Source: Polyangiaceae bacterium (GTDB lineage: Bacteria; Myxococcota_A; Polyangia; Polyangiales; Polyangiaceae). Taken from it: a stretch of DNA of 37,579 nt. The notes beneath the pieces are model-generated. The model did no database searches. It was given only the letters and a program-made list of their open reading frames with translations, and had not been told where the DNA came from. Below are positions 15,870 to 22,857 of this stretch, piece after piece. Each line of letters begins with the position of its first letter. The stretch's first letter is position 1. The position numbers were made by a program, and so were the translations under genes. The stretch is from NCBI GenBank assembly GCA_025936045.1, contig JAICUB010000053.1, forward strand, positions 1 through 37,579. Reading direction: 5' to 3'.

Positions 15870-16616
15870 ATGTTCGACCTGAGCGGCAAAGTTGCTTTCG
15901 TCACCGGCGGTTCCCGCGGGATTGGTCGCGCCACGGCCGCGGCGCTCGCGGAACAGGGCGCGCACGTGGTCCTCACCTACGTGGGCAACGAAGCATCGGC
16001 GCGTGAAGCGGTGGACGCGATCCTCGGTGCGGGGCGCAAGGCCGAAGCGATTCGCGTCGACGTGGGTGACGGCCCGGCCGCGGAGCTCGCCATCGCGGAG
16101 GCAGCCAAGCGCCTCGGCCGGCTGGACGTGCTCGTCTCCAACGCGGGCGTCTCGCTCGACGGTCTGCTCCTGCGCATGAAGGACGAGGATTTCGACAAGG
16201 TCCTGAGCGTGAACCTGAAGGGCGCCGTCGCCTGCGCGCGCGCAGCCATCAAGGTGATGATGCGCGCCAAGACCGGCCGTATCATCTTCGTTTCGAGCGT
16301 GGTCGGCGAAATGGGCAACCCGGGACAGACGGCGTACGCGGCATCGAAAGCGGCGCTGCTCGGCGTGACCAAGAGTCTGGCCAAGGAGTACGCGTCGCGC
16401 TGCATCACGGTGAATGCGATCACTCCGGGTTACGTGGACACGGACATGACCAGCAGCATGACCCCGGAACAACGGGAAAAGACCGTCGCCGGCATCCCGC
16501 TCGGACGCACCGGTTCCGCGCGGGAGATTGCGACCGCCATCGCTTACTTGGCCTCGGACGAGGCGGCCTACATCACCGGGCAGACGCTGCGGGTGAATGG
16601 CGGCATGTACATGTAA
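15870..16616 (+). CDS. fabG: 3-oxoacyl-ACP reductase
   Basis: An NADPH-dependent reductase of 3-oxoacyl-ACP in fatty-acid elongation, of the short-chain dehydrogenase/reductase family. TGGSRGIG at 12-19 binds the cofactor, NAG at 91-93 is the structural motif, and Asn115, Ser143, Tyr156 and Lys160 (YAASK) form the catalytic tetrad. The C-terminus GQTLRVNGGMYM is characteristic of FabG. The frame is open from a GTG at 15843, but ATG 15870 gives the conserved MFDLSGK start and 248 aa, and a -10-like TAAAGA lies between the two candidate starts. The GTG alternative would add nine residues. It is followed by acpP. Confidence 0.95.
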   Translation: MFDLSGKVAFVTGGSRGIGRATAAALAEQGAHVVLTYVGNEASAREAVDAILGAGRKAEAIRVDVGDGPAAELAIAEAAKRLGRLDVLVSNAGVSLDGLLLRMKDEDFDKVLSVNLKGAVACARAAIKVMMRAKTGRIIFVSSVVGEMGNPGQTAYAASKAALLGVTKSLAKEYASRCITVNAITPGYVDTDMTSSMTPEQREKTVAGIPLGRTGSAREIATAIAYLASDEAAYITGQTLRVNGGMYM

Positions 16617-16646
16617 TTGCTACTGATTCTGAACGACCACTAAAAA
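16617..16646 (+). promoter_or_regulatory. Possible acpP promoter TTGCTA-N18-TAAAAA
   Basis: TTGCTA begins directly after the fabG stop and TAAAAA follows 18 bases later, in an AT-rich patch, 57 bases before acpP. ACP is needed in large amounts, so an extra promoter here is plausible. The -10 lacks the conserved final T. Confidence 0.3.
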
Positions 16647-16703
16647 CGCATGCAAGCGGGCAAGTCACCGGTGTAGACGCCCCCGAGAACCGAAAGAGGC
16701 ATC

Positions 16704-16952
16704 ATGGCTGAAGGTCGCAACATCACGGCCGAAGTGAAGCGGATCATTAAAGAGCAGCTCGACGTCGACGAGAAGGACATCAAGCCCGAGTCCACCTTCA
16801 TCGACGACCTCGGAGCGGACTCGCTCGGATTGGTCGAGCTGGTGCTGGCCTTCGAAGAAGCCTTCGAAATCGATATCCCCGACGAGGATACGGAGAAGAT
16901 CCGCAGCGTCCAGGACGCCGTCGACTACATCGAGAAGCATCTCGCGAGCTGA
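16704..16952 (+). CDS. acpP: Acyl carrier protein
   Basis: The 82-aa acidic carrier of the growing acyl chain. Ser40 in DLGADSLGLVEL is the site of the 4'-phosphopantetheine arm. Helices I-IV of the ACP fold are visible, with the usual negative surface on helix II (EEAFEIDIPDED). A purine-rich AAGAGG lies before ATG. It sits between fabG and fabF, the standard order, with a stem-loop right after its stop codon. Confidence 0.98.
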   Translation: MAEGRNITAEVKRIIKEQLDVDEKDIKPESTFIDDLGADSLGLVELVLAFEEAFEIDIPDEDTEKIRSVQDAVDYIEKHLAS

Positions 16953-16954
16953 CC

Positions 16955-16974
16955 GCTCGCTCGGCTGAGCGAGC
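16955..16974 (+). terminator. 8-bp stem-loop directly after acpP
   Basis: GCTCGCTC-GGCT-GAGCGAGC is a perfect 8-bp stem with a 4-base loop, starting three bases after the acpP stop. No T-run follows. It may stabilise the acpP 3' end or attenuate read-through to fabF, which is needed in smaller amounts. That role is inferred. Confidence 0.4.
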
Positions 16975-17025
16975 TCGGGATGGGCTCGCTCCGGCCGAGC
17001 GCCGGCCCCGTCCGAAGAAAACGGC

Positions 17026-18273
17026 ATGGAGCGCGTCGTAGTTACAGGCTTAGGCCTCGTCACACCCAACGGCATCGGCGTTGATGCGAGCTGGCATTCG
17101 CTCGTCAACGGCAAGAGTGGGGTGGGTCCCATCACGCTGTTCGACACCGCGAACGGTTACGCCACGAGGATCGCGGCGGAAGTCCGGGGCTTCGAGCCCG
17201 CGGACTTCATGGAGAGGAAGAAGATCAAGGAGGTCGCCCGCTTCATCCCGTTCGCGATGGCGGCCACGAAGATGGCGCTCGAGCAGGCCGATTTGCGGCT
17301 CTCGGACGAAGACCGCGAGCGCGCGGGCGTTTTCATCGGCGTGGGGCTCGGCGGCCTCGAAAATCTCGAGCGCTGCACGCTCACGCTCGAGCACAAGGGC
17401 CCCGGCAAGGTGAGCCCTTACTTCATCCCGTCACTCATCGCGAACATGGCGGCGGGGCAAGTGTCGATCGCGTTCGGCCTGCGCGGCCCTTCGCTCTCGC
17501 ACACGAGCGCTTGTTCCTCGAGCGCACACGCGATCGGAGAAGCGTTGCGCTGGCTCCAGCGTGGCGACGCGGACGTGATGGTGGCGGGCGGCGCCGAGGC
17601 GACGATCAGCCCGATCGGCATCGCGGGCTTCAGCGCCATGTTCGCGCTGAGCCGCCGCAACGACGATCCGCAAACCGCGAGCCGCCCTTGGGACAAGGGC
17701 CGCGACGGTTTCGTCTGCGGCGAGGGCGCGGGCACGCTCGTGCTCGAGACGCTCACGCGCGCCAAGAAGCGCGGCGCGAAAATCCTCGCCGAGGTCGCGG
17801 GGTACGCCGCGACGAGCGACGCCTTCCACATCACGAAGCCGGCACCGAACGGCGCCGGGGGCGCGCGGGCCATGCGCCTCGCGCTCAAAGACGCGCGCAT
17901 GAACCCCGAGGACATCGAGTACATCAACGCGCACGGCACCTCGACGCCCGCGGGCGACACCGAGGAGGCGAAAGCCGTGATTGACGTGTTCGGCGCGCAC
18001 GCGCTCGAGAAGAAGCTGTGGGTGAGCTCGACCAAGAGCATGATGGGCCACCTGCTCGGCGCGGCCGGCGCGGTGGAAGCCGGCGTCTGCTTGAAGGCGA
18101 TGGAAACGTCGCTGATCCCCCCCACCATCAACCTCGTCGATCAGGATCCCGAGGCGCCGCTCGACTTCGTTCCGCTGAAGGCTCGCGAGCGCCGCATTCG
18201 CAGGGCCATGTCGAATAGTTTCGGCTTCGGCGGAACCAACGCCTGCCTCATCTTCAAGGCCTTCGAAGGCTGA
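17026..18273 (+). CDS. fabF: 3-oxoacyl-ACP synthase II (KAS II)
   Basis: It elongates acyl-ACP by condensation with malonyl-ACP. The 415-aa length is standard. The Cys-His-His triad is Cys163 in TSACSSSAHAIG, His303 in NAHGTSTPAGD and His342 in MMGHLLGAAG. SNSFGFGGTNA near the C-terminus is the conserved Gly-rich loop. The active-site motif SACSSS is closer to many polyketide synthase and non-enteric KAS sequences than the ACATG of E. coli FabF, but gene order argues for primary metabolism. ATG 17026 begins the conserved RVVVTGLG start. It follows acpP after 73 bases. Confidence 0.96.
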   Translation: MERVVVTGLGLVTPNGIGVDASWHSLVNGKSGVGPITLFDTANGYATRIAAEVRGFEPADFMERKKIKEVARFIPFAMAATKMALEQADLRLSDEDRERAGVFIGVGLGGLENLERCTLTLEHKGPGKVSPYFIPSLIANMAAGQVSIAFGLRGPSLSHTSACSSSAHAIGEALRWLQRGDADVMVAGGAEATISPIGIAGFSAMFALSRRNDDPQTASRPWDKGRDGFVCGEGAGTLVLETLTRAKKRGAKILAEVAGYAATSDAFHITKPAPNGAGGARAMRLALKDARMNPEDIEYINAHGTSTPAGDTEEAKAVIDVFGAHALEKKLWVSSTKSMMGHLLGAAGAVEAGVCLKAMETSLIPPTINLVDQDPEAPLDFVPLKARERRIRRAMSNSFGFGGTNACLIFKAFEG

Positions 18274-18284
18274 GTCCGGGCGGC

Positions 18285-18303
18285 CCTGGCCGTACGGCCC
18301 AGG
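18285..18303 (+). terminator. Bulged GC stem-loop between fabF and nrdR
   Basis: CCTGGCC and GGCCCAGG pair with one bulged C around a GTAC loop, 12 bases after the fabF stop. No T-run follows. It is a possible processing or termination structure closing the fab block. Confidence 0.3.
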
Positions 18304-18337
18304 CGACCTCGAAACCTTCGCCACCTCGTAGCTCGCG

Positions 18338-18808
18338 ATGCAGTGCCCTTTTTGCCGCGCCATGGAGACCCGGGTGGTCGACTCGCGACTCGCGGCCGGC
18401 GGCACGAGCGTGTGGCGGCGCCGAGCGTGCGACGCATGTCAGAAACGTTTCACGACGTACGAGCGCGTCGAGCATACGCTGCCGATGGTCGTGAAGAAGG
18501 ACGGGCAGCGCGAGCCCTTCGATCGTGAAAAACTCCTACGCAGCTTGCGCATCGCCTGCAACAAGCGTCCGATCTCGACCGACGCGCTGGAAGAAACCGC
18601 GGCCGCGCTCGAGCGCGAGATCGGCGAGGCCGGCGACAAGGAGATCCCTTCGGTCGTGATCGGCGAACGCGTGATGGCACGCTTGAAGCAGCTCGACGGG
18701 GTCGCCTACGTTCGCTTCGCGAGCGTCTACAAGTCTTTCCGCGACATCGACGAGTTCATGGCCGAAATGGACGAGCTCTTGCGCTCGCGCGCCAGGGGCG
18801 CCGTATGA
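18338..18808 (+). CDS. nrdR: Transcriptional repressor NrdR
   Basis: NrdR represses ribonucleotide reductase genes in response to dNTP levels. The 156-aa protein is full length. The zinc ribbon uses Cys3, Cys6, Cys31 and Cys34; residues 49-139 are the ATP-cone domain (MVVKKDGQREPFDREKLLRS). The start MQCPFC fixes ATG 18338. No ribonucleotide reductase gene lies in the window, so its targets are elsewhere. It overlaps ribD by four bases (ATGA), so the two are translationally coupled. nrdR-ribD linkage is common in bacteria. Confidence 0.97.
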   Translation: MQCPFCRAMETRVVDSRLAAGGTSVWRRRACDACQKRFTTYERVEHTLPMVVKKDGQREPFDREKLLRSLRIACNKRPISTDALEETAAALEREIGEAGDKEIPSVVIGERVMARLKQLDGVAYVRFASVYKSFRDIDEFMAEMDELLRSRARGAV

Positions 18809-19953
18809 GCGAGGTCGATCTGGACGCCGTCCACATGGCACGAGCCATCGAGCTCGGGCAAAAGGGCGATCCTTCGCCGAATCCGCACGTCGGCTGCGTG
18901 ATCGCGCGGGGCGAGCAAGTCGTCGGCGAAGGCCACCACGCCACCGCCGGCGCCGAACACGCCGAGATCGTCGCGCTCAAGGCTGCCGGCAAGAAGGCCA
19001 ACGGCGCGACGCTCTACGCGACGCTCGAGCCGTGCAATCACGTCGGGAAGACACCGCCGTGCGTCGACGCGATCCTCGCGGCGGGCGTCACGCGCGTCGT
19101 GATCGGCCGGCGCGATCCGAACCCTCGCGTCACGGGCGGCGGGCTGGAGCGGCTCGAGCAGCAAGGCGTCGAGGTGAAGCTCGGCGTGCTCGATCAAGAG
19201 TCGAAGGCGCTCATCCGCCCCTGGGCCCATTTCATCACGACGGGGCGGAGCTACCTCTCGCTCAAGCTCGCCGTGTCGCTCGACGGGCGTATCGCGACGC
19301 GCACCGGCGCTTCCAAGTGGATCACCTGCCAGGAGTCGCGCACGCGCGTGCACCAACTGCGGGGCCAGCACGACGCCGTGATGCTCGGCGTGAACACGGT
19401 GCTCGCGGACGACCCGCGTCTCACCGTGCGCGACGTGCCCGGGCGGAGCCCGATCCGCGTCGTCATCGACAGCCGCTTGCGGCTGCCACCGAGCTCGCAT
19501 CTCGCGCAGACCGCGCAGCAGACGCCCACGTGCGTCATGACGACCCACGCCGCGTCGGCGGCCGCCGAGCAGGAGCTCAGCGCGCTCGGCGTGCGCGTCG
19601 TGCGGGTGCCGTCGACGGCCGAAGGGCGCTGCGATCCAGTCGCCGTCCTGCAGGAGCTCGCCGCACGCGAGGTCGTCAACGTGCTCTGCGAGGGCGGCGC
19701 CGAGCTCGCGGGCTCGCTGCTCGCCGCGCGCCTCCCGAGCGAGCTACACGTCTTCGTGGCACCCGTGCTGCTCGGCCCGCGCGGGCGTCCCGGCGCGGTC
19801 GACTGGGCCGGACCGGAAGCGCCCTCGGACGCGCCGCGTATCAACCCGGCACGCTGGGAGCTCTGCGGGAGCGACGCGTACGTCTGGGGCCCCATCGTCT
19901 TCCCGAAGAAGACCGGCACCACGACGCCCGGGACGACCAAGCCCGGAACTTGA
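18805..19953 (+). CDS. ribD: Bifunctional riboflavin biosynthesis deaminase/reductase
   Basis: It performs steps two and three of riboflavin synthesis: deamination of the diaminopyrimidine, then reduction of the ribosyl side chain. The zinc-binding deaminase motif is HAE at 52-54 with Cys77 and Cys86 in EPCNHVGKTPPC. The reductase domain begins at about residue 148 (YLSLKLAVSLDG) and includes LCEGGAELAGSL. The 382 aa end in a low-complexity Thr/Pro/Lys-rich tail (TGTTTPGTTKPGT) not needed for the fold. ribE, ribBA and ribH, which often follow, are not here. Confidence 0.96.
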   Translation: MSEVDLDAVHMARAIELGQKGDPSPNPHVGCVIARGEQVVGEGHHATAGAEHAEIVALKAAGKKANGATLYATLEPCNHVGKTPPCVDAILAAGVTRVVIGRRDPNPRVTGGGLERLEQQGVEVKLGVLDQESKALIRPWAHFITTGRSYLSLKLAVSLDGRIATRTGASKWITCQESRTRVHQLRGQHDAVMLGVNTVLADDPRLTVRDVPGRSPIRVVIDSRLRLPPSSHLAQTAQQTPTCVMTTHAASAAAEQELSALGVRVVRVPSTAEGRCDPVAVLQELAAREVVNVLCEGGAELAGSLLAARLPSELHVFVAPVLLGPRGRPGAVDWAGPEAPSDAPRINPARWELCGSDAYVWGPIVFPKKTGTTTPGTTKPGT

Positions 19954-19985
19954 AGCGAGCTCGATTCGAGGCGTAAGGCCGTCCG

Positions 19986-20014
19986 TTGCCGGACCCGGGG
20001 GCCGGTGTTAGATT
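19986..20014 (+). promoter_or_regulatory. Promoter TTGCCG-N17-TAGATT for def
   Basis: TTGCCG (19986-19991) and TAGATT (20009-20014) are separated by 17 bases. The -10 ends ten bases before ATG 20025, giving a leader of about four bases. No Shine-Dalgarno sequence is present. The same -35 hexamer occurs in the promoter of the lipoprotein pair at 9151-9178. Confidence 0.5.
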
Positions 20015-20024
20015 CTCCGGGCCA

Positions 20025-20549
20025 ATGATCCGAGAGATTTTGGAGTACCCGGACCCGCGCCTCCGCGAGGTCGCCGAGCCGGTGGCCACGGTCACGCCCG
20101 AGATCCAAACGCTCGTGGACGACATGGCGGAGACGATGTACGCGGCGCCCGGCTGCGGCCTCGCCGCCACGCAAATTGGCGAAATGCATCGCATTTTCGT
20201 GGTTGATTGCGCGGAAGAAGACGAGCCGAGCGACCTGCGCGTCTTCATCAACCCCGAAATTCTGGAAAAGGACGGGCAAGTCGTCTGGAACGAGGGGTGC
20301 CTCTCCTTCCCGGGCGTTCGTGAAGAGATCAAACGCGCCGAGCGGGTGAAGGTGCGTGCGCTCGACCGTAGCGGCAAGGAGTTTCTCCTTGAAGCCGACG
20401 GCCTCCTCGCCGTCGCCATCCAGCACGAGACCGACCACCTGAACGGCGTGCTCATGGTCGACAAGCTGAACGCGCTCAAGCGCCGGATGATGGGGCGCAG
20501 GCTCGCTCAGGCGCGTAAGAACCCCGAAGGCGACTCGCCCGCCGAATGA
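20025..20549 (+). CDS. def: Peptide deformylase
   Basis: It removes the formyl group from the N-terminal Met of new proteins. The 174-aa enzyme has all three metal-site motifs: GCGLAATQ at 43-50, EGCLS at 90-94 with metal ligand Cys92, and QHETDHLNG at 133-141 with His134, catalytic Glu135 and His138. ATG 20025 gives the standard MIREILEYPDPRLR start. The longer frame from TTG 19986 overlaps the -35 of its promoter. It is the last gene of the plus-strand run that began at yceD, probably with its own promoter, and is convergent with the large lipoprotein gene. Confidence 0.97.
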   Translation: MIREILEYPDPRLREVAEPVATVTPEIQTLVDDMAETMYAAPGCGLAATQIGEMHRIFVVDCAEEDEPSDLRVFINPEILEKDGQVVWNEGCLSFPGVREEIKRAERVKVRALDRSGKEFLLEADGLLAVAIQHETDHLNGVLMVDKLNALKRRMMGRRLAQARKNPEGDSPAE

Positions 20550-20603
20550 CGCGCTAGTCCCGAAGGTTCAGCGCTCGGTCGCTGCCCGGCCCCCTCGCCT
20601 CGC

Positions 20604-22661
20604 TTACTTCGGTCCCTTCGGCAGTGGGCAGGGTCCGCAATCGAGGACGTTGCCGCAACCGTCGCCGGTGAAGCCGCACTCGAGCATGAGCGAATCGCAC
20701 GTGGCGGGGACGCACACCGGGGGTGGCGGCGTCTTGCCGACGCACGCGTTCAAGTCGAACAGCATGTAGAGGAGGACCTTCTCCTGCGCGGTGAGGTCCC
20801 CACCGGCCGCGCAGTGCTGGGGGAACGTCGCGTTCTCGAAGGGTGAGGCGCTGGCGCCGCCGCCGGGGGGCGGCGGACCACCGCCTCTGCCCGCTGCTGC
20901 CGGCATGCCAGCCGAGCCGTTGCCCATACCACCAGCACCGCCCATACCGCCGCTGCCGCTCGATTCGGCCGCCACGTGGAAACCGCTATAGGCCACGCGA
21001 CCGCAGACCGAATCGTCCGGGGCGCCGTAGGGGGTGTTGAAGGAGAACTGCTGAGTCTGGTCACCCGTGAGCGTCGTCATCGTCCCCTGGACGATGGAGG
21101 TCGTGAGGACGAACTCCTCGGAGCTCGCGCCCAGCGTCTTTTCCTGGCTGCGCGGGTCCGTGATCGTAAAGCCGTACGTGGGCGGCATCGCGACACCCTC
21201 GTTCGCCATCCAGTCAGCGAAGTTCTGGATACGGGGGCTCGCCTGCGGCCGGCCGATCGCGATGATGCCGGCGCCCGTGTTGTAGTCCGAATGCTGGGTG
21301 GTGTTCCAGGTCGCGGCCGCGTCGAGGCCGGTCGAGTTCGGGCTCGCGGCGCTGTACGCCTGCATGCCGTTGCCGTCGAGCCAGGTGTACCGCAGATGAC
21401 TCACGAACATACGGCCGCCGCGGTTCACGTAGTCCATCACGTTCGCGCCGTACATGTCGCGCTCGCTGAGGGACTGCGTGTCGGCGTCCTGCCCCTCGCA
21501 GTCGGCGAGCAACATGTCGTAGCTATCGATGCGCGCGGGGTCGCCGTAGATGACGTTCTCGAGGGGAGTGTTTGCGTCGATGCTCGCGCCGTCACCGCCG
21601 CCGGCGGGCGTCCTGCCACGATAGAGGTGCACGCGGGGAGCCGCGCTGCCGTCAGTGCCGGGGTTGCCGAACTCGGAGTGGGAGATGCCCATCTTCTCGA
21701 GCACGCACTCCATCGCGTCGATGCCGCCCGTCGTGACGGCGATGCGCGGGATGTTGACGGCGAGGCCGTCCATCATGTCACGCGGGAGGTGCGTCGGGTT
21801 GTCGGGCAGCGTCGTCGGCAGCGTGGTCGTCGTGCACTCGGAGCCGTCCGGGATCGTGTATTTGACCGCGCGGCGGAAGCGCCCGGCCTTGACGACGAGC
21901 AAGAACTCCTTGCCGACGGGGACGTTACCTTCGAGCGTGAACTCGCCCTTCGCGTCCGTGGAGGTGCTCACGAGCACCGGCCCGAGATCCTGATCCTCGC
22001 AGCGATCGCAGCTCGTCCCGCCCGCGGGGATGCCGGAGGTGATGGCGGGCAGATCGTCCGCGCTGTCGTTGCGCAGAATGTAGACGAACGCGTTCGGCAC
22101 GCCGACCTGGTTCTTCACGTTCATGTCGTCCCGACCGGGCGTGACGACGCGACCCTTGAGCGTCGTCTTCTGCGACGCGCCGCTGCAATCCTTCACGGAC
22201 GAGCACAGATCGCACGGCGTGTCACCGGAGGTCTTGCACTGTGCCGGCATATCGACGCCGCCCGTGCACACCTCGAGCGGGCCGCAGGTGAGACCTTCGT
22301 CCGCGCAGTCGATGACGTTGCCGCACTTGTCGACGACCTTGCCGCAGCCGATGCCCTGCTCCGTGCACGTCGTCGGCGGGCACATTTCCTTCGGATCGGT
22401 CATGCCGTCCATCACGGAGATGACGGTGCTGCCGCCGACGGCGCCGGTGCTCGTGCCGCCGGTCGTCGCCATGTCGCCGCTCGCGCCGTCACCACCCGTG
22501 CCGCCCATCGCCGCCGTGCCGCCGGCGCCGCCCATCGACGTGGCGCCACCGACTAACCCTTCTGGTTGATCGGCGAGGTTCGAAGTACTGGAGCACGCTG
22601 CCGAGATCAGCACCGCGAGACCAAAACCTCCGAGCTGCTGGCGACTCCCGAATCGACTCAT
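20604..22661 (-). CDS. Large lipoprotein with Cys-rich modules at both ends
   Basis: This 685-aa protein is not assigned to a named family. The signal peptide ends in SAAC (Cys23), followed by a Gly/Ala/Thr-rich linker to about residue 80. Two similar Cys modules (CPPTTC...DKCGNVIDC at about 93-118 and CVPATC...DGCGNVLDC near the C-terminus) bracket the protein. Residues about 165-270 resemble a carboxypeptidase-regulatory-like beta-sandwich (GVPNAFVYI, DAKGEFTLEGNVPVG). Residues 350-560 hold an alpha/beta region with YDMLLADCEG and NRGGRMFVSHLRYTWL, loosely like a glutamine-amidotransferase fold; no nucleophile triad is evident. A Gly/Pro-rich linker follows. It is probably anchored in the outer membrane and exposed at the surface; its function is unknown. 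Confidence 0.8.
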   Translation of the reverse strand: MSRFGSRQQLGGFGLAVLISAACSSTSNLADQPEGLVGGATSMGGAGGTAAMGGTGGDGASGDMATTGGTSTGAVGGSTVISVMDGMTDPKEMCPPTTCTEQGIGCGKVVDKCGNVIDCADEGLTCGPLEVCTGGVDMPAQCKTSGDTPCDLCSSVKDCSGASQKTTLKGRVVTPGRDDMNVKNQVGVPNAFVYILRNDSADDLPAITSGIPAGGTSCDRCEDQDLGPVLVSTSTDAKGEFTLEGNVPVGKEFLLVVKAGRFRRAVKYTIPDGSECTTTTLPTTLPDNPTHLPRDMMDGLAVNIPRIAVTTGGIDAMECVLEKMGISHSEFGNPGTDGSAAPRVHLYRGRTPAGGGDGASIDANTPLENVIYGDPARIDSYDMLLADCEGQDADTQSLSERDMYGANVMDYVNRGGRMFVSHLRYTWLDGNGMQAYSAASPNSTGLDAAATWNTTQHSDYNTGAGIIAIGRPQASPRIQNFADWMANEGVAMPPTYGFTITDPRSQEKTLGASSEEFVLTTSIVQGTMTTLTGDQTQQFSFNTPYGAPDDSVCGRVAYSGFHVAAESSGSGGMGGAGGMGNGSAGMPAAAGRGGGPPPPGGGASASPFENATFPQHCAAGGDLTAQEKVLLYMLFDLNACVGKTPPPPVCVPATCDSLMLECGFTGDGCGNVLDCGPCPLPKGPK

Positions 22662-22670
22662 GACGTTCGG

Positions 22671-22676
22671 AGTATG
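22671..22676 (-). promoter_or_regulatory. -10-like hexamer CATACT before the large lipoprotein gene
   Basis: CATACT on the minus strand ends nine bases before ATG 22661. No convincing -35 lies 16-18 bases upstream. A perfect TTGACA sits further away at 22728-22723, inside the CTGT-TTTG-ACAG inverted repeat. Confidence 0.3.
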
Positions 22677-22857
22677 CGCTCCGCGACCTCGATGCGTCCA
22701 GCCGCGGAGCCGTGAAATCGCCTGTCAAAACAGCTTCCGTCACTGCGACAAATTTCTCGCGCGGGCCTAGTGACGACGTCGACGACCCTGCTCTGCGCTG
22801 CGTGATGCGCGCGATCGCAAACTCCGTTGCTGGCGCGCAACGCACTCGAGTTGGCAG

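Noticed and set aside
17511..17560. fabF as a polyketide synthase ketosynthase fragment because of its SACSSS active site
   Set aside because: Its length, gene order after acpP and lack of linked PKS domains support primary fatty-acid synthesis.
19986..20024. Longer def start at TTG 19986
   Set aside because: The added residues are not part of the deformylase family start, and the TTG coincides with the -35 of a good promoter.
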